Below, piece after piece: positions 1 to 8,641 of a DNA stretch of 64,000 bases. The position numbers were made by a program, and so were the translations under genes. Below the pieces are notes generated by a model. It did not search any database. It worked only from the letters and a program-made list of their open reading frames with translations, and was not told where the DNA came from. How positions within the stretch are numbered: position 1 is the first letter of the stretch; each line of letters begins with the position of its first letter. The DNA is from Propionispira arboris (GTDB lineage Bacteria > Bacillota > Negativicutes > Selenomonadales > Selenomonadaceae), in assembly GCF_900109225.1 (NCBI RefSeq), contig NZ_FNZK01000018.1:51021-115020 (forward strand), read 5' to 3'.

Positions 1-2
1 TC

Positions 3-365
3 GTTCCGCCACAAGGATATGAAGGAAACGTATCTCCAGCAAGAGATGTTTTAGATAATTATGATTTAATAGTTTATCTTGCAAATATGTCTACTAAAAG
101 CAATCAAACTAGTGTTCGAATTGAATGGGCACAGCCTATGGGAGCAAATTGCCCTCATTTTCAAGCAAGTATTCCTACAATATTTATATCTGTTGAAAAC
201 CCATACCATTTACTAGATGTACCAAGGATTAAAACGTTTATAAACGCATATAACTCAAATGATTTTGTATTAGAAGCTTTAATTGAGAAGCTAATGGGAA
301 AAAGTGAATTTAAAGGGAAAAGCCCTGTTGATCCATTCTGTGGAAAATGGGATACGAAACTTTAA
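3..365 (+). CDS. GH3-family glycoside hydrolase, C-terminal end (partial)
   Basis: The reading frame is open from base 3 and ends in TAA; the start lies outside the window, so only the last 120 residues are visible. The segment reads like the C-terminal alpha/beta domain of GH3 beta-N-acetylhexosaminidase-type enzymes, with the typical stretch NPYHLLDVPRIKTFINAY near the end. GH3 enzymes remove terminal sugars from the non-reducing end. The gene is 29 bases from a sulfatase and probably in the same operon, which suggests that it trims a desulfated amino-sugar oligosaccharide in the cytoplasm. The catalytic domain is not visible, so substrate specificity is inference. Confidence 0.72.
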   Translation, partial: VPPQGYEGNVSPARDVLDNYDLIVYLANMSTKSNQTSVRIEWAQPMGANCPHFQASIPTIFISVENPYHLLDVPRIKTFINAYNSNDFVLEALIEKLMGKSEFKGKSPVDPFCGKWDTKL

Positions 366-394
366 ATATATGTTTTCAAAGGAGTTTAAGTATA

Positions 395-1900
395 ATGAAA
401 ATACTATTATTAGATTTAGATACTTTAAGACCAGATCACTTAGGATGTTACGGTTATTCAAGAAACACATCTCCCAATATTGATAAAATAGCAGAACAAG
501 GGATGAGGTTTAATAATTACTATTGTTCGGATGCACCTTGTTTACCGTCAAGAGCTTCATTGATGACAGGTAGATTTGGTATTCATACAGGCGTTGTAGG
601 TCACGGCGGAACTGCAGCAGACCAAAGACTAGAAGGGGAAGGAAGGGTAATGCAAGATGCAAATGCCAGGGATAATTTACCTTCTTTAATTAGAAAATAT
701 GGTTATCATACAGCTTTAGTTAGTAGTTTTGCAGAAAGGCATGCCGCTTGGTGGTTTTATGCAGGGTTTAATGAAGTTCATAATGTTGGAAAAAGAGGTA
801 TGGAATCAGCTGAAGAAATTACACCTGAAGTGCTTAAATGGATTGAGGCTAATAAGGATAAGAAAAATTGGTTCTTGCACGTAAACTATTGGGATGCGCA
901 TACGCCATATAGAGCTCCAAAAGAATTTGGCAATCCATTTGAAAATGAACCTCTGCCAGAATGTGATTGGATTACAGATGAAGTTCTTGATAAGCACAAA
1001 AAGAAAATTGGACCACATTCAGCTAGTGAATTATCTATGTATGATAATGAAGTACCTATTAGATTTCCTAGAATGCTTGGAGAAATTACCAATCAAAAAG
1101 AATTAAGAGAAACAATGGATGAATATGATTGTGGCATAAAATATATGGATGGACATATAGGTCAGATTTTAAAAGCATTAGAAGATAATAATATGACAGA
1201 AGATCTTGCAATTATTGTTACTGCAGATCATGGTGAAAATATGGGCGAACTTGGAATTTATGAAGAACATGCTACTGCAGATCTTCCAAATTGTCATATT
1301 CCAATGATAATTAAATGGCCAAATTCTCAAGGAGGCAGAGAAGATAATGCTTTTCATTATAATTTAGATTTAATTCCTACATTGCAAGATCTCTTGGGTG
1401 AACCACCAAATCAAAGGATTAATGCTAAAATAACAGGAAAAGTAACTCCGCCAGAATGGGATGGAATTAGTTATGCAAAAACAGTGGTAAGTGGAGAAGC
1501 AGAAGGAAGAGATTATTTAGTCATAAGTCAATGTGCTCATACTTGCCAAAGAGGAGTTCGTTTTGGTAAATGGTTATATATTCATACATACCACGATGGA
1601 TATCATTTATTCGATGATGAAATGTTGTTTGATATTGAAACGGATCCTCAAGAGCAATTTAATATTGCAGAAAAACATCCCCAAATATGTTATGAGGCAG
1701 TATATAAACTGCATAAATGGCATAAGGATATGATGTTATCTATGGATTCGCAAATTGATCCATTATGGACAGTAATTGCTGAAGGTGGGCCATTCCACGC
1801 TAAGGGTCATTTAAAAGAGTATTGCAAAAGATTGAAAGAAACTGGACGTGGTTACGGGATAGAAGAACTTAAAAGAAGACATCCAAGAGAATTCGAGTGA
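395..1900 (+). CDS. Cys-type sulfatase, cytoplasmic
   Basis: A 501-residue formylglycine-dependent sulfatase that should hydrolyse sulfate esters of sugars. The ATG at 395 is preceded by AAAGGAG at suitable spacing; an in-frame start at 347 would overlap the GH3 gene and lacks a site. The N-terminal metal-binding region has LDLDTLRPDHLGCYG. The signature CLPSR begins at Cys49, which is the residue converted to formylglycine by an anSME. TADHGE later in the protein supplies metal ligands. There is no signal peptide, so it probably acts on imported sulfated saccharides. The GH3, symporter, TauE and maturase genes around it fit that. The exact substrate is unknown. Confidence 0.9.
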   Translation: MKILLLDLDTLRPDHLGCYGYSRNTSPNIDKIAEQGMRFNNYYCSDAPCLPSRASLMTGRFGIHTGVVGHGGTAADQRLEGEGRVMQDANARDNLPSLIRKYGYHTALVSSFAERHAAWWFYAGFNEVHNVGKRGMESAEEITPEVLKWIEANKDKKNWFLHVNYWDAHTPYRAPKEFGNPFENEPLPECDWITDEVLDKHKKKIGPHSASELSMYDNEVPIRFPRMLGEITNQKELRETMDEYDCGIKYMDGHIGQILKALEDNNMTEDLAIIVTADHGENMGELGIYEEHATADLPNCHIPMIIKWPNSQGGREDNAFHYNLDLIPTLQDLLGEPPNQRINAKITGKVTPPEWDGISYAKTVVSGEAEGRDYLVISQCAHTCQRGVRFGKWLYIHTYHDGYHLFDDEMLFDIETDPQEQFNIAEKHPQICYEAVYKLHKWHKDMMLSMDSQIDPLWTVIAEGGPFHAKGHLKEYCKRLKETGRGYGIEELKRRHPREFE

Positions 1901-1956
1901 ATTTCATAAAAGAATGTGTAAATAAAACTATTTGATTAAACATGGATATAATAAAT

Positions 1957-2020
1957 ACATGTCAAGTATAGTATTTTGTTAACTCGAATGAATTATGCAA
2001 AAATACTAGACTTGGCATGT
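1957..2020. repeat. Long imperfect inverted repeat
   Basis: The arms 1957-1978 and 1998-2020 are complementary over about 22 bases with two mismatches and one extra A, around a 19-base loop. It begins 57 bases after the sulfatase stop codon. There is no run of T after it, so it is not a standard terminator. Confidence 0.7.
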
Positions 2021-2270
2021 GTAAAATGATACGAATAGATTCGTACCTGCAAGGTGGAGATGTAAATAGTACATAGAATTCTCAATTAAATACAGAAGAT
2101 AAATGGTAGAAATAACTAAAAAGAATTTTAAGAAAATTACGTGAATTATAACAGATCAATATAGTACAAACAGAAGTATACCCAGACACTATATGCAGAT
2201 GTTGGTAGAAATATCAATTCCAATAAATACCATTGTGTTTTGTGAAGGATTCCATAGGATTACCAGTAAT

Positions 2271-2311
2271 GCATTTTTAATTTTTTCTTATGTCATGCCA
2301 ATTAAAAATGC
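2271..2311. repeat. Inverted repeat upstream of symporter gene
   Basis: GCATTTTTAATT at 2271-2282 is perfectly complementary to 2300-2311, with a 17-base loop. It lies about 100 bases before the symporter start. It could be a weak terminator followed by a new promoter, or a leader hairpin; the sequence alone does not decide. Confidence 0.6.
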
Positions 2312-2408
2312 TTATATATTTGTATTTAGTAAAAATTTATTCATTATCAGTAAACTTTTAATTTTAATTTAAAAGTTAAGTATAAATAAATTGAGGGAGA
2401 ATTATGTT

Positions 2409-3794
2409 ATGATTAAAACAAGTAATGATATTGAGCTTTCTAAAAGAAAATTTGGTATGAGAGATAAGATCGGGTACTTGCTGGGTGATATTGGAAGCGA
2501 ACTTTTCTTTGACATATCAACAGCATTTCTAATGGTTTATTACACCGATGTATTTGGGTTAAACCCAATGATAGTAGGTACTATCTTTGTACTTGCTAGA
2601 TTATGGGATGCATTTATGGATGTTGCAGCGGGACGGTTTATAGACGCAAGACACCCAACTAAAGAGGGTAAATTTAAACCTTGGCTTTTACGATTTTGCC
2701 CAGTATATGCAGTAACCGGAATTCTGATGTTTACCAAAATACCTGGACTATCAGACAACGAGTATTTACTTTATGCGGTTGTTACATATATTGCATGGGG
2801 AACAGCTTTTAGTTTTGTTAATGTGCCGTTTGGGTCAATGGCATCCGTTATAACAGTAGATTCAAATGAACGAACGGCTCTTTCCACTTTCAGAAGTATA
2901 GGCGCATACATCGCACAAATGGCAATAAAAACACTTGTTCCTGCGATAGCTTTTCTAGATAATAAGCCTGATGCAGATCGATTCTTTTTGGTCGCAGTTA
3001 TATCAGGTGTAATGGGAATAATTACTTACTTTGCATTTTATAAATTAAGTACAGAGCGTATAATAATAGATAAGTCTTCTGAAAAGAAAGGAAATTTATT
3101 GAATTCATTGAAAGCACTAGCAAAGAACCGGCCGTTGCATGCACTATTAGCTGGAGCGCTTGTATTTTTAGTGGCATTGATGGCTACATCATCCTTAAAT
3201 GCTTATTTATTTAAAGATTATTTTAAAAACACAAGTGCTTTATCCTTAAGCGGTTTTGTTATTGTACTTAACGTAATATTGGTAGCACCAACAGTGGGGC
3301 CATTGGTTAAAAAATTTGGTAAAAAAGAAGCTGCTTCTGTAGCAATTATGTTCACCACTATTGCATATTTTCTACTATACCTTATCCCAATAACGAATGG
3401 ATATATTTTTGTTGGATGTAAGTGGATTGCAGATATAGGGGTTACTTTTTTCAACTTTATCATTTGGGCATTTATTATAGATGCAATAGACTATCAAGAG
3501 TTAATTAGTGGAAGAAGAGAAGATGGTACTGTCTTTTCTATTTATACATTTGCTAGAAAATTAGGACAATCATTTTCAGGTGGTATTGCTGGTTTAGTTC
3601 TTGGGATAGCTGGTTATATAAAAGCACCACAACAGACTATGGAGGTAGCAGAAAAAATTAGAGACCTTTCATTACTGATTCCGGGAGTTTTATACTTTAT
3701 AGTATTTCTATGTATTACTTTCTGGTACCCGATGAATAAGGAAAAAGTTGCACAAGTGGCAAAGGAGCTAGCTGAAAAGCGTAGTTTAACGTAA
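2409..3794 (+). CDS. GPH-family sugar:cation symporter
   Basis: A 461-residue, 12-helix membrane protein of the glycoside-pentoside-hexuronide family (MelB relatives), which import sugars with Na+ or H+. The N-terminal signature DKIGYLLGDIGSELFFDIST and the region VYYTDVFGLNP match this family. The cytoplasmic loop after helix 2 (AAGRFIDARHPTKEGKFKPW) carries the basic KxGKFKPW element typical of GPH carriers. The ATG at 2409 is preferred because GAGGGAGA lies eight to nine bases upstream; an in-frame TTG at 2391 lies before that site. Placed between a cytoplasmic sulfatase and TauE, it most likely imports the sulfated saccharide. The substrate is inferred from context only. Confidence 0.87.
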   Translation: MIKTSNDIELSKRKFGMRDKIGYLLGDIGSELFFDISTAFLMVYYTDVFGLNPMIVGTIFVLARLWDAFMDVAAGRFIDARHPTKEGKFKPWLLRFCPVYAVTGILMFTKIPGLSDNEYLLYAVVTYIAWGTAFSFVNVPFGSMASVITVDSNERTALSTFRSIGAYIAQMAIKTLVPAIAFLDNKPDADRFFLVAVISGVMGIITYFAFYKLSTERIIIDKSSEKKGNLLNSLKALAKNRPLHALLAGALVFLVALMATSSLNAYLFKDYFKNTSALSLSGFVIVLNVILVAPTVGPLVKKFGKKEAASVAIMFTTIAYFLLYLIPITNGYIFVGCKWIADIGVTFFNFIIWAFIIDAIDYQELISGRREDGTVFSIYTFARKLGQSFSGGIAGLVLGIAGYIKAPQQTMEVAEKIRDLSLLIPGVLYFIVFLCITFWYPMNKEKVAQVAKELAEKRSLT

Positions 3795-3811
3795 AATTAA
3801 GGTAAATACAC

Positions 3812-3841
3812 GCAGGTTGCTTATACGTATAAGCAACCTGC
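3812..3841. promoter_or_regulatory. 30-bp perfect palindrome with CTTATACGTATAAG core
   Basis: Fifteen bases on each side are perfectly complementary around the centre AC|GT. The core CTTATACGTATAAG recurs at 7797-7826 and 8265-8302 and, with one change, at 8219-8236. The copy lies between the symporter stop and the TauE start, without a recognisable promoter just upstream. It may therefore act as an mRNA hairpin, as an operator for an internal promoter, or both. Confidence 0.7.
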
Positions 3842-3864
3842 ATGTATTAAGAGGGATAAAAATA

Positions 3865-4659
3865 ATGATTTTAGTCTATTTGTTAGTAGCTTTAGGTGCA
3901 ACCATAATAGGTGCTATGGCAGGCCTTGGTGGAGGGGTTATAATTAAACCGGTGTTAGATTTCATTGGTGATTATAATGTTTCAACTATAGGTGTAATAT
4001 CAGCATGTACTGTATTTACTATGGCAGTTGTATCTATAATTAAACAATTTAAGTATAAATTTAAGATAGAAATTAAAAAAACAGTATTTATAGGAGTCGG
4101 TTCGGTTATTGGCGGCGCCTGGGGCGAAAAACTTTTAAAAGATGTGCTTGATGTATTTCCTCATAATATTGTGACAGTATCACAAAATGCTATATTAGCA
4201 ATTTTTTTAATTATGATATTTCTATACATGAGAAATAAAGAAAAAGTTAAAAGTTTTAAAGTTGAAAATAGCATAGCATGTTTATTCATTGGACTTTTTC
4301 TAGGTGTAATGTCTTCATTTTTGAGCATAGGTGGCGGCCCGATAAATATATGTATTCTTACTATATTTTTTTCTATGGAGCCTAAAGAAGCTGCTGTAAA
4401 TTCTATTATAACTATTCTATTTTCGCAAGGAGCACAACTTTTTGCAATAGCAAGTACTCGAGGTATAGAAGCCTTTTTATTACCAATATTACCTGTAATG
4501 ATGATAGGTGGTATTCTGGGGGGGCTTATTGGATCTAAATTTAATAAAATATATGATAGTAAAGTTATAGCAAAGGTACTGGATGTTGTACTTGTGATGC
4601 TGATTCTACTTAATATATATAATGTAATTCATGCACTGGATAGGCTATATTTATCCTAG
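3865..4659 (+). CDS. TauE/SafE-family anion (sulfite/sulfate) exporter
   Basis: A 264-residue membrane protein with two homologous halves, each with a glycine-rich re-entrant motif: GAMAGLGGGVIIKPVLDF near the N-terminus and SSFLSIGGGPINI in the second half. This is the TauE/SafE arrangement, with about eight transmembrane helices. Members are known or predicted to export sulfite, sulfoacetate and related anions. The ATG at 3865 follows GAGGGA at good spacing and excludes the palindrome from the coding region. Since the neighbouring sulfatase releases inorganic sulfate in the cytoplasm, disposal of sulfate is the likely job. That assignment is inference from context. Confidence 0.82.
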   Translation: MILVYLLVALGATIIGAMAGLGGGVIIKPVLDFIGDYNVSTIGVISACTVFTMAVVSIIKQFKYKFKIEIKKTVFIGVGSVIGGAWGEKLLKDVLDVFPHNIVTVSQNAILAIFLIMIFLYMRNKEKVKSFKVENSIACLFIGLFLGVMSSFLSIGGGPINICILTIFFSMEPKEAAVNSIITILFSQGAQLFAIASTRGIEAFLLPILPVMMIGGILGGLIGSKFNKIYDSKVIAKVLDVVLVMLILLNIYNVIHALDRLYLS

Positions 4660-4758
4660 ATCAGAGTTGCGGGGTGTTTAAACAGCTGATAAAATGATTA
4701 AAACAAGAGCGATTGGGATAAGTGTTGACAAGTTACTATTATAATTGGAGGGAAAACT

Positions 4759-5898
4759 GTGAAGCGAAACTTAAGTGTAATGCTAAAACCGTCATCCAGT
4801 AAATGCAATTTAAATTGCAAATATTGTTTTTACCATTCTATTGCTAATGCAAGAGAGGTTGAAGATTATGGATTTATGAAAAAAGAAACTTTAGAGGAAA
4901 TTATTGAAAAAATAAAAATTTATTGTAATGGTGGACAATGTACAATAGGGGTTCAGGGGGGAGAACCTTTATTAAGAGAAATTGATTTTTATAGGGATTT
5001 ATTGAAATATGTAAATGAAAGTGGTAATAATGGTACTACCTTCAGATACTCTATACAAACAAATGGAACTCTAATAACAGAAGAATGGGCAAGGTTTTTT
5101 AAAAAAAATAATATTTTAGTGGGAATATCGTTAGATGGATCTAAAGATATTCATAATTTAAACAGATTAGATTACAGCGGAAAAGGAAGCTTTATTGATG
5201 TTGTTAAAGGAATAAAATTGCTTCAAAAATATGATGTGGAGTTTAATATTTTAGTAGTAGTTACTCCAATTGTTGTTAGGAAAATTGAAAGTTGTTATAA
5301 TTTTTTCAAGAAAAATGGTTTGAGATATCTTCAATTTATTCCCTGTTTAGATTCTTTTGAAAGTAAAGAAGATGGAATAGAAAATAAATTTTCCTTAACG
5401 TCGAAAGAATATACAGTTTTTTTAATAAAATTATTTGATTTATGGTATGCAGATGTAGTTAATGATGATTTTGTAAGTATAAGATATTTTGATAATATAT
5501 TAGGACTTTTTTTAGGACATAACTATGAAGCGTGTGATATGAATGGGAGGTGTTCTTGTCAACATATTATAGAAAGTGATGGTTCAGTTTATCCTTGTGA
5601 TTTTTATACATATGAAAAACATTCTATAGGAAACGTTTTAAATGAAACATTTGATAATATGCATAACAAAGAATGTACAAAAAATTTTATATTAGAATCA
5701 TTTAATATTAGTAAAAAATGCAGGCAATGCAAATTCTACTCTGTCTGCAGAGGTGGATGTAAAAGATATAGAGAAAATCAAAAAGATAATTTAAATTATT
5801 TATGTGATTCCTATTATCAATTTTTTGATTATTCTTTAGATAAATTTAAAAAAATTACATCTATGATAAATGTATATAATAAAAACAGAGCAGATTGA
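4759..5898 (+). CDS. Anaerobic sulfatase-maturating enzyme (radical SAM)
   Basis: A 379-residue radical SAM protein that should oxidise the sulfatase active-site Cys (Cys49 of the nearby enzyme) to formylglycine. The SAM cluster motif CNLNCKYCF is near residue 17, followed by the glycine-rich GVQGGEPLL. The C-terminal half has Cys clusters of a SPASM domain (CSCQHI, CDFYTYE, CRQCKFYSVCRGGCKRY) that bind two auxiliary 4Fe-4S clusters. Translation starts at GTG with GGAGGG upstream. The gene is extremely AT-rich even for this window, which suggests that the 1-5.9 kb segment has a different history. A second anSME is at 11023. Confidence 0.9.
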   Translation: MKRNLSVMLKPSSSKCNLNCKYCFYHSIANAREVEDYGFMKKETLEEIIEKIKIYCNGGQCTIGVQGGEPLLREIDFYRDLLKYVNESGNNGTTFRYSIQTNGTLITEEWARFFKKNNILVGISLDGSKDIHNLNRLDYSGKGSFIDVVKGIKLLQKYDVEFNILVVVTPIVVRKIESCYNFFKKNGLRYLQFIPCLDSFESKEDGIENKFSLTSKEYTVFLIKLFDLWYADVVNDDFVSIRYFDNILGLFLGHNYEACDMNGRCSCQHIIESDGSVYPCDFYTYEKHSIGNVLNETFDNMHNKECTKNFILESFNISKKCRQCKFYSVCRGGCKRYRENQKDNLNYLCDSYYQFFDYSLDKFKKITSMINVYNKNRAD

Positions 5899-5918
5899 GA
5901 AATTCAACCTGCTCTGTT
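5884..5918 (-). terminator. Intrinsic terminator of chemoreceptor gene
   Basis: AACAGAGCAG (5884-5893) pairs with 5909-5918. On the minus strand the hairpin is followed by TTTTTATT, so it fits as terminator for the chemoreceptor gene. It overlaps the end of the maturase gene and may also serve that gene more weakly. Confidence 0.75.
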
Positions 5919-5975
5919 GATTGATAGGATTGTTCATATGCATTTATCAATGGGAGTATCGAGAAATCACCCATA

Positions 5976-7694
5976 TCAAACAGAAAATTTATGTAAAATT
6001 TCTCTGAGCTGCTCCGCCATTTTTGCTAGTGCTTCACTTGCTGTAGCAATTTCTTCCATAGAAGTGGACTGTTCCTCAGTAGTGGATGACACTGTTTTAG
6101 TATAACTCGCTGCATTTTGACTGAACTGATCAATTAACTGTACTAGCGATACAGCTTTTTCGCTTCCGTTTGCCATTTGTTGAATAGAGTCTGAAATGTG
6201 CCTTACTTGATCGGACATAGTTTGAATGGACGAAGCAATATTGGCAAACGTCGTACCTGTGATTTCTACCACTTCAATGCCGTCACTTACTCCAGCTTTT
6301 CTTTCATTCATGGCGGTTACAGCTTTATTCATATTTAATTCATTTTCATGAATTAACCCAGCGATTTTTTGGGCAGCTTCCTGAGACTGCTCGGCAAGTT
6401 TTCTCACTTCCTCAGCTACTACGGCAAATCCTTTTCCCTGTTCTCCAGCCCGCGCTGCTTCAATTGCCGCATTTAATGCCAATAGATTGGTTTGACTAGC
6501 TAAGTTTCCTATCACATCTACAATCCCAATAATTTCTTTGGAACTGGTAGACAACTGATTAATTGCCTGTTGCACCATTTCTGTTCCTGAAGCAATAAGA
6601 TGCATTTGTTCTGTTACTTTGTCAATCGCTTGTTTTCCATCTTGTGTTACACCTGTTGTTTTTTCTGACATGGTAGTAATTTCATTCGTGACAGCCGTAA
6701 TGCCTTTAATTTCTGTTGACATGGCATTCACAGCATTACTGGCGGAACCAGCGGCACTTCTCTGCTCAGCGGCACCTTCTGCTACTTTAGTGATGGTTTC
6801 AGCTATCAAAGTTGCTGCATGGGCTGACTGTTCAGCACTTGATGTAAGTTCTTGTGAAGAAGCAGCCACTTGTTCAGAATGAACGCCGATTTGTCTCACT
6901 ACATCGCTAATTTCATGTTTCATTTTATTAAGAGCTGCAGCCAATTGACCTATTTCATTCGTCGATTGAACGCTTACATCAGCTGTTTTTAGATTACCAT
7001 TTGCCACCTCGGTTAACGCGCCTGTCACAGTTTGGATCGGCGCGCTTATTAACTTTGCAATCCACAGACCGATGACAATCAATATAAGCAAAGACAAGCT
7101 AGCAGTTCCTATAATAATGGCACTAGACATGATAGCTTCTCTCTGATTTTGTTCATTAAGCTGCGCAACCTTATCAAGACGCTTATTAGCTAATTTCCAC
7201 ATATCATTAATAATTTTGTTGGTTTCAGGCAAGAAGTTTGAATTAGTAATAATAGTGGCAGCTTCCTGCTTTTTTCCAGATAATACTAAATCAAATATTT
7301 GTTGACTCAAAATTTGATTGTTATTCCAACTATCTTTTACGGAAACCAATACGTCACGTTCTTCTGGAGCCTTCGCATCATTTACTAATTGATTTAAATA
7401 TTTCTCTAGAGCGCTTGTTCGATCTTTCCGCTCTTCCAGGAGCTTACGTACATCCTCGACATTCTTCATGTTAAGTACGATAAAAACGTCAGACTGGGTT
7501 CCACGCAAGATGGCCCGACAGTTGTTAAGCTTAACAATTGGTAACAGCTCATCATTATAGACCAGATTAAGAGTAGATGTTACCATTTTATTGAAATAGT
7601 ACCCAGTAGAACCGATAATGGCAATAAAGACTGTTGCTATGGCCACTAAGCTGATAATTTGAAATCTAACTCTAAGATTTTTAAACCAAGACAT
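5976..7694 (-). CDS. Methyl-accepting chemotaxis protein
   Basis: A 572-residue transmembrane chemoreceptor. Residues about 10-32 form the first helix, followed by a periplasmic four-helix-bundle type sensor (to about 190), a second helix ([20 protein letters not shown]), a HAMP domain and the long cytoplasmic coiled coil. The hairpin tip that contacts CheA/CheW is intact ([20 protein letters not shown]). The ATG at 7694 has a strong AGGAGGT site. The promoter is nearly the same as that of the divergent exported sulfatase, and a core palindrome lies in the leader. It probably senses a compound linked to sulfated glycan use; the ligand is unknown. Confidence 0.93.
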   Translation of the reverse strand: MSWFKNLRVRFQIISLVAIATVFIAIIGSTGYYFNKMVTSTLNLVYNDELLPIVKLNNCRAILRGTQSDVFIVLNMKNVEDVRKLLEERKDRTSALEKYLNQLVNDAKAPEERDVLVSVKDSWNNNQILSQQIFDLVLSGKKQEAATIITNSNFLPETNKIINDMWKLANKRLDKVAQLNEQNQREAIMSSAIIIGTASLSLLILIVIGLWIAKLISAPIQTVTGALTEVANGNLKTADVSVQSTNEIGQLAAALNKMKHEISDVVRQIGVHSEQVAASSQELTSSAEQSAHAATLIAETITKVAEGAAEQRSAAGSASNAVNAMSTEIKGITAVTNEITTMSEKTTGVTQDGKQAIDKVTEQMHLIASGTEMVQQAINQLSTSSKEIIGIVDVIGNLASQTNLLALNAAIEAARAGEQGKGFAVVAEEVRKLAEQSQEAAQKIAGLIHENELNMNKAVTAMNERKAGVSDGIEVVEITGTTFANIASSIQTMSDQVRHISDSIQQMANGSEKAVSLVQLIDQFSQNAASYTKTVSSTTEEQSTSMEEIATASEALAKMAEQLREILHKFSV

Positions 7695-7796
7695 AAGAAA
7701 ATACCTCCTCAATTTTATTAAAATAAATTTTGTAATATTAGATAAATTTTGATATCATTAGCACTAGGATACCGTCTAAATAAAAAAGTTAAGAAC

Positions 7797-7826
7797 AAGC
7801 TTTGCTTATACGTATAAGCAAAGCTT
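7797..7826. promoter_or_regulatory. 30-bp perfect palindrome in chemoreceptor leader
   Basis: A perfect palindrome with the core CTTATACGTATAAG and outer arms AAGCTTTG/CAAAGCTT. It lies about 20-50 bases downstream of the predicted start of chemoreceptor transcription. The outer arms differ from those at 3812 and 8265 but remain perfectly symmetric. Confidence 0.75.
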
Positions 7827-7853
7827 ATAAACACCATAACTAAAACCAATTTG

Positions 7854-7881
7854 ATTATAGCATCTTAAATTTTATTGTCAA
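7854..7881 (-). promoter_or_regulatory. Sigma-70-type promoter of chemoreceptor gene
   Basis: On the minus strand TTGACA (7881-7876), a 16-base spacer and TATAAT (7859-7854) form a consensus promoter. The spacer begins ATAAAATT and ends GATGC, exactly as in the promoter at 8185-8212 that faces the other way. Confidence 0.85.
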
Positions 7882-8184
7882 CAACTTTTGGACAATTATA
7901 GGATTAATTACCCGAAAGCTGTTGACGGATTCCATACAATTAGATTTCTTGCTTCGCATCTCTAAAGGGACTACTGTTCGGAAAGTGACAACTATTTTGG
8001 CGTGTTTAGAATTGATGTAATTAATTTCTAGAAAAAATTATAAACTGAAAAACACCTGAAAATGCTCTTAAATACTATTTAAACGCAGATTTTAAACTTT
8101 ATTCAAACTTTTTTGCGGTGTTTTATTTGTTATTGAAATTGCAATCTATAGCGATAATAAATATGTTTTTAATTAAAAATTTTA
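7882..8184. other. Non-coding spacer between divergent promoters
   Basis: About 300 AT-rich bases separate the chemoreceptor and sulfatase promoters. No open reading frame with a ribosome site, no clear dyad with the shared core and no further promoter were recognised. An activator could bind here, but no motif can be named. Confidence 0.5.
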
Positions 8185-8212
8185 TTGACAATAAAATTAG
8201 CGATGCTATAAT
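8185..8212 (+). promoter_or_regulatory. Sigma-70-type promoter of exported sulfatase operon
   Basis: TTGACA (8185-8190), a 16-base spacer and TATAAT (8207-8212) match consensus. Transcription should begin near 8219, inside the imperfect operator at 8219-8236. The leader to the sulfatase start is then about 420 bases, unusually long. Confidence 0.87.
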
Positions 8213-8218
8213 TAGGTT

Positions 8219-8236
8219 AACTTTTACGTATAAGTT
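8219..8236. promoter_or_regulatory. Imperfect CTTATACGTATAAG operator at transcription start
   Basis: AACTTTTACGTATAAGTT differs from a perfect dyad at one position. It coincides with the predicted start site of the promoter at 8185-8212, a usual place for a repressor operator. The TACGTA centre resembles operators of GntR-family repressors such as AraR, which is a loose similarity only. Confidence 0.65.
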
Positions 8237-8264
8237 GACACATGTTTTTTATTTATATATAAAA

Positions 8265-8302
8265 TTTCCTTCATAACTTATACGTATAAGTTATGAAGGA
8301 AA
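8265..8302. promoter_or_regulatory. 38-bp perfect palindrome in sulfatase leader
   Basis: Nineteen bases on each side are perfectly complementary, the longest member of the set. It contains the core CTTATACGTATAAG plus 12 symmetric bases outside it on each side. It would lie 45-85 bases into the transcript, where it would also form a very stable hairpin. Confidence 0.75.
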
Positions 8303-8641
8303 GAATTAAACTTACTATTTTTAAAATTTATGAATTTATAAGAATGGGAGGGAAATGTTTATCAGTGAATTGTTCTGGAGGTACATAATTGTGAATAGGA
8401 ATCATCGAAAAATTTAAAAGTTAATTATAAGAATATTGAGAATAAATAGACTGTTACAATAATGCTAAATATTTGAGCCCTGTATAATACAAGATTTATT
8501 TTATATTATTTGATGAATCAAATTGTATAAAATTGTGACTCAGTTCAAACAGACCGTATTGTTAATGTTTTTTTATGATCGAAGCGATGTTCAGGATGGT
8601 TGACTTGGAGGACAGTAGTATCAGTTATAAGGGGTGGAAAG

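Larger units (their letters stand above)
1901..2408. other. Non-coding stretch with three inverted repeats
   Basis: No credible gene is seen in these roughly 500 AT-rich bases. Three inverted repeats stand out: a long imperfect one (1957-2020), a perfect 12-bp pair (2271-2282 with 2300-2311) and a 9-bp pair (about 2353-2377). A short dyad TACGAATAGATTCGTA is at 2030-2045. None carries a clear U-tract in the forward direction, so their roles are open; they could be mRNA processing or regulatory hairpins between the sulfatase and the symporter gene. Confidence 0.6.

Noticed and set aside
8355..8417. Leader peptide gene of 20 codons before the exported sulfatase
   Set aside because: A GGGAGGG site is present but stands only two to three bases before the ATG, and the peptide has no recognisable feature.
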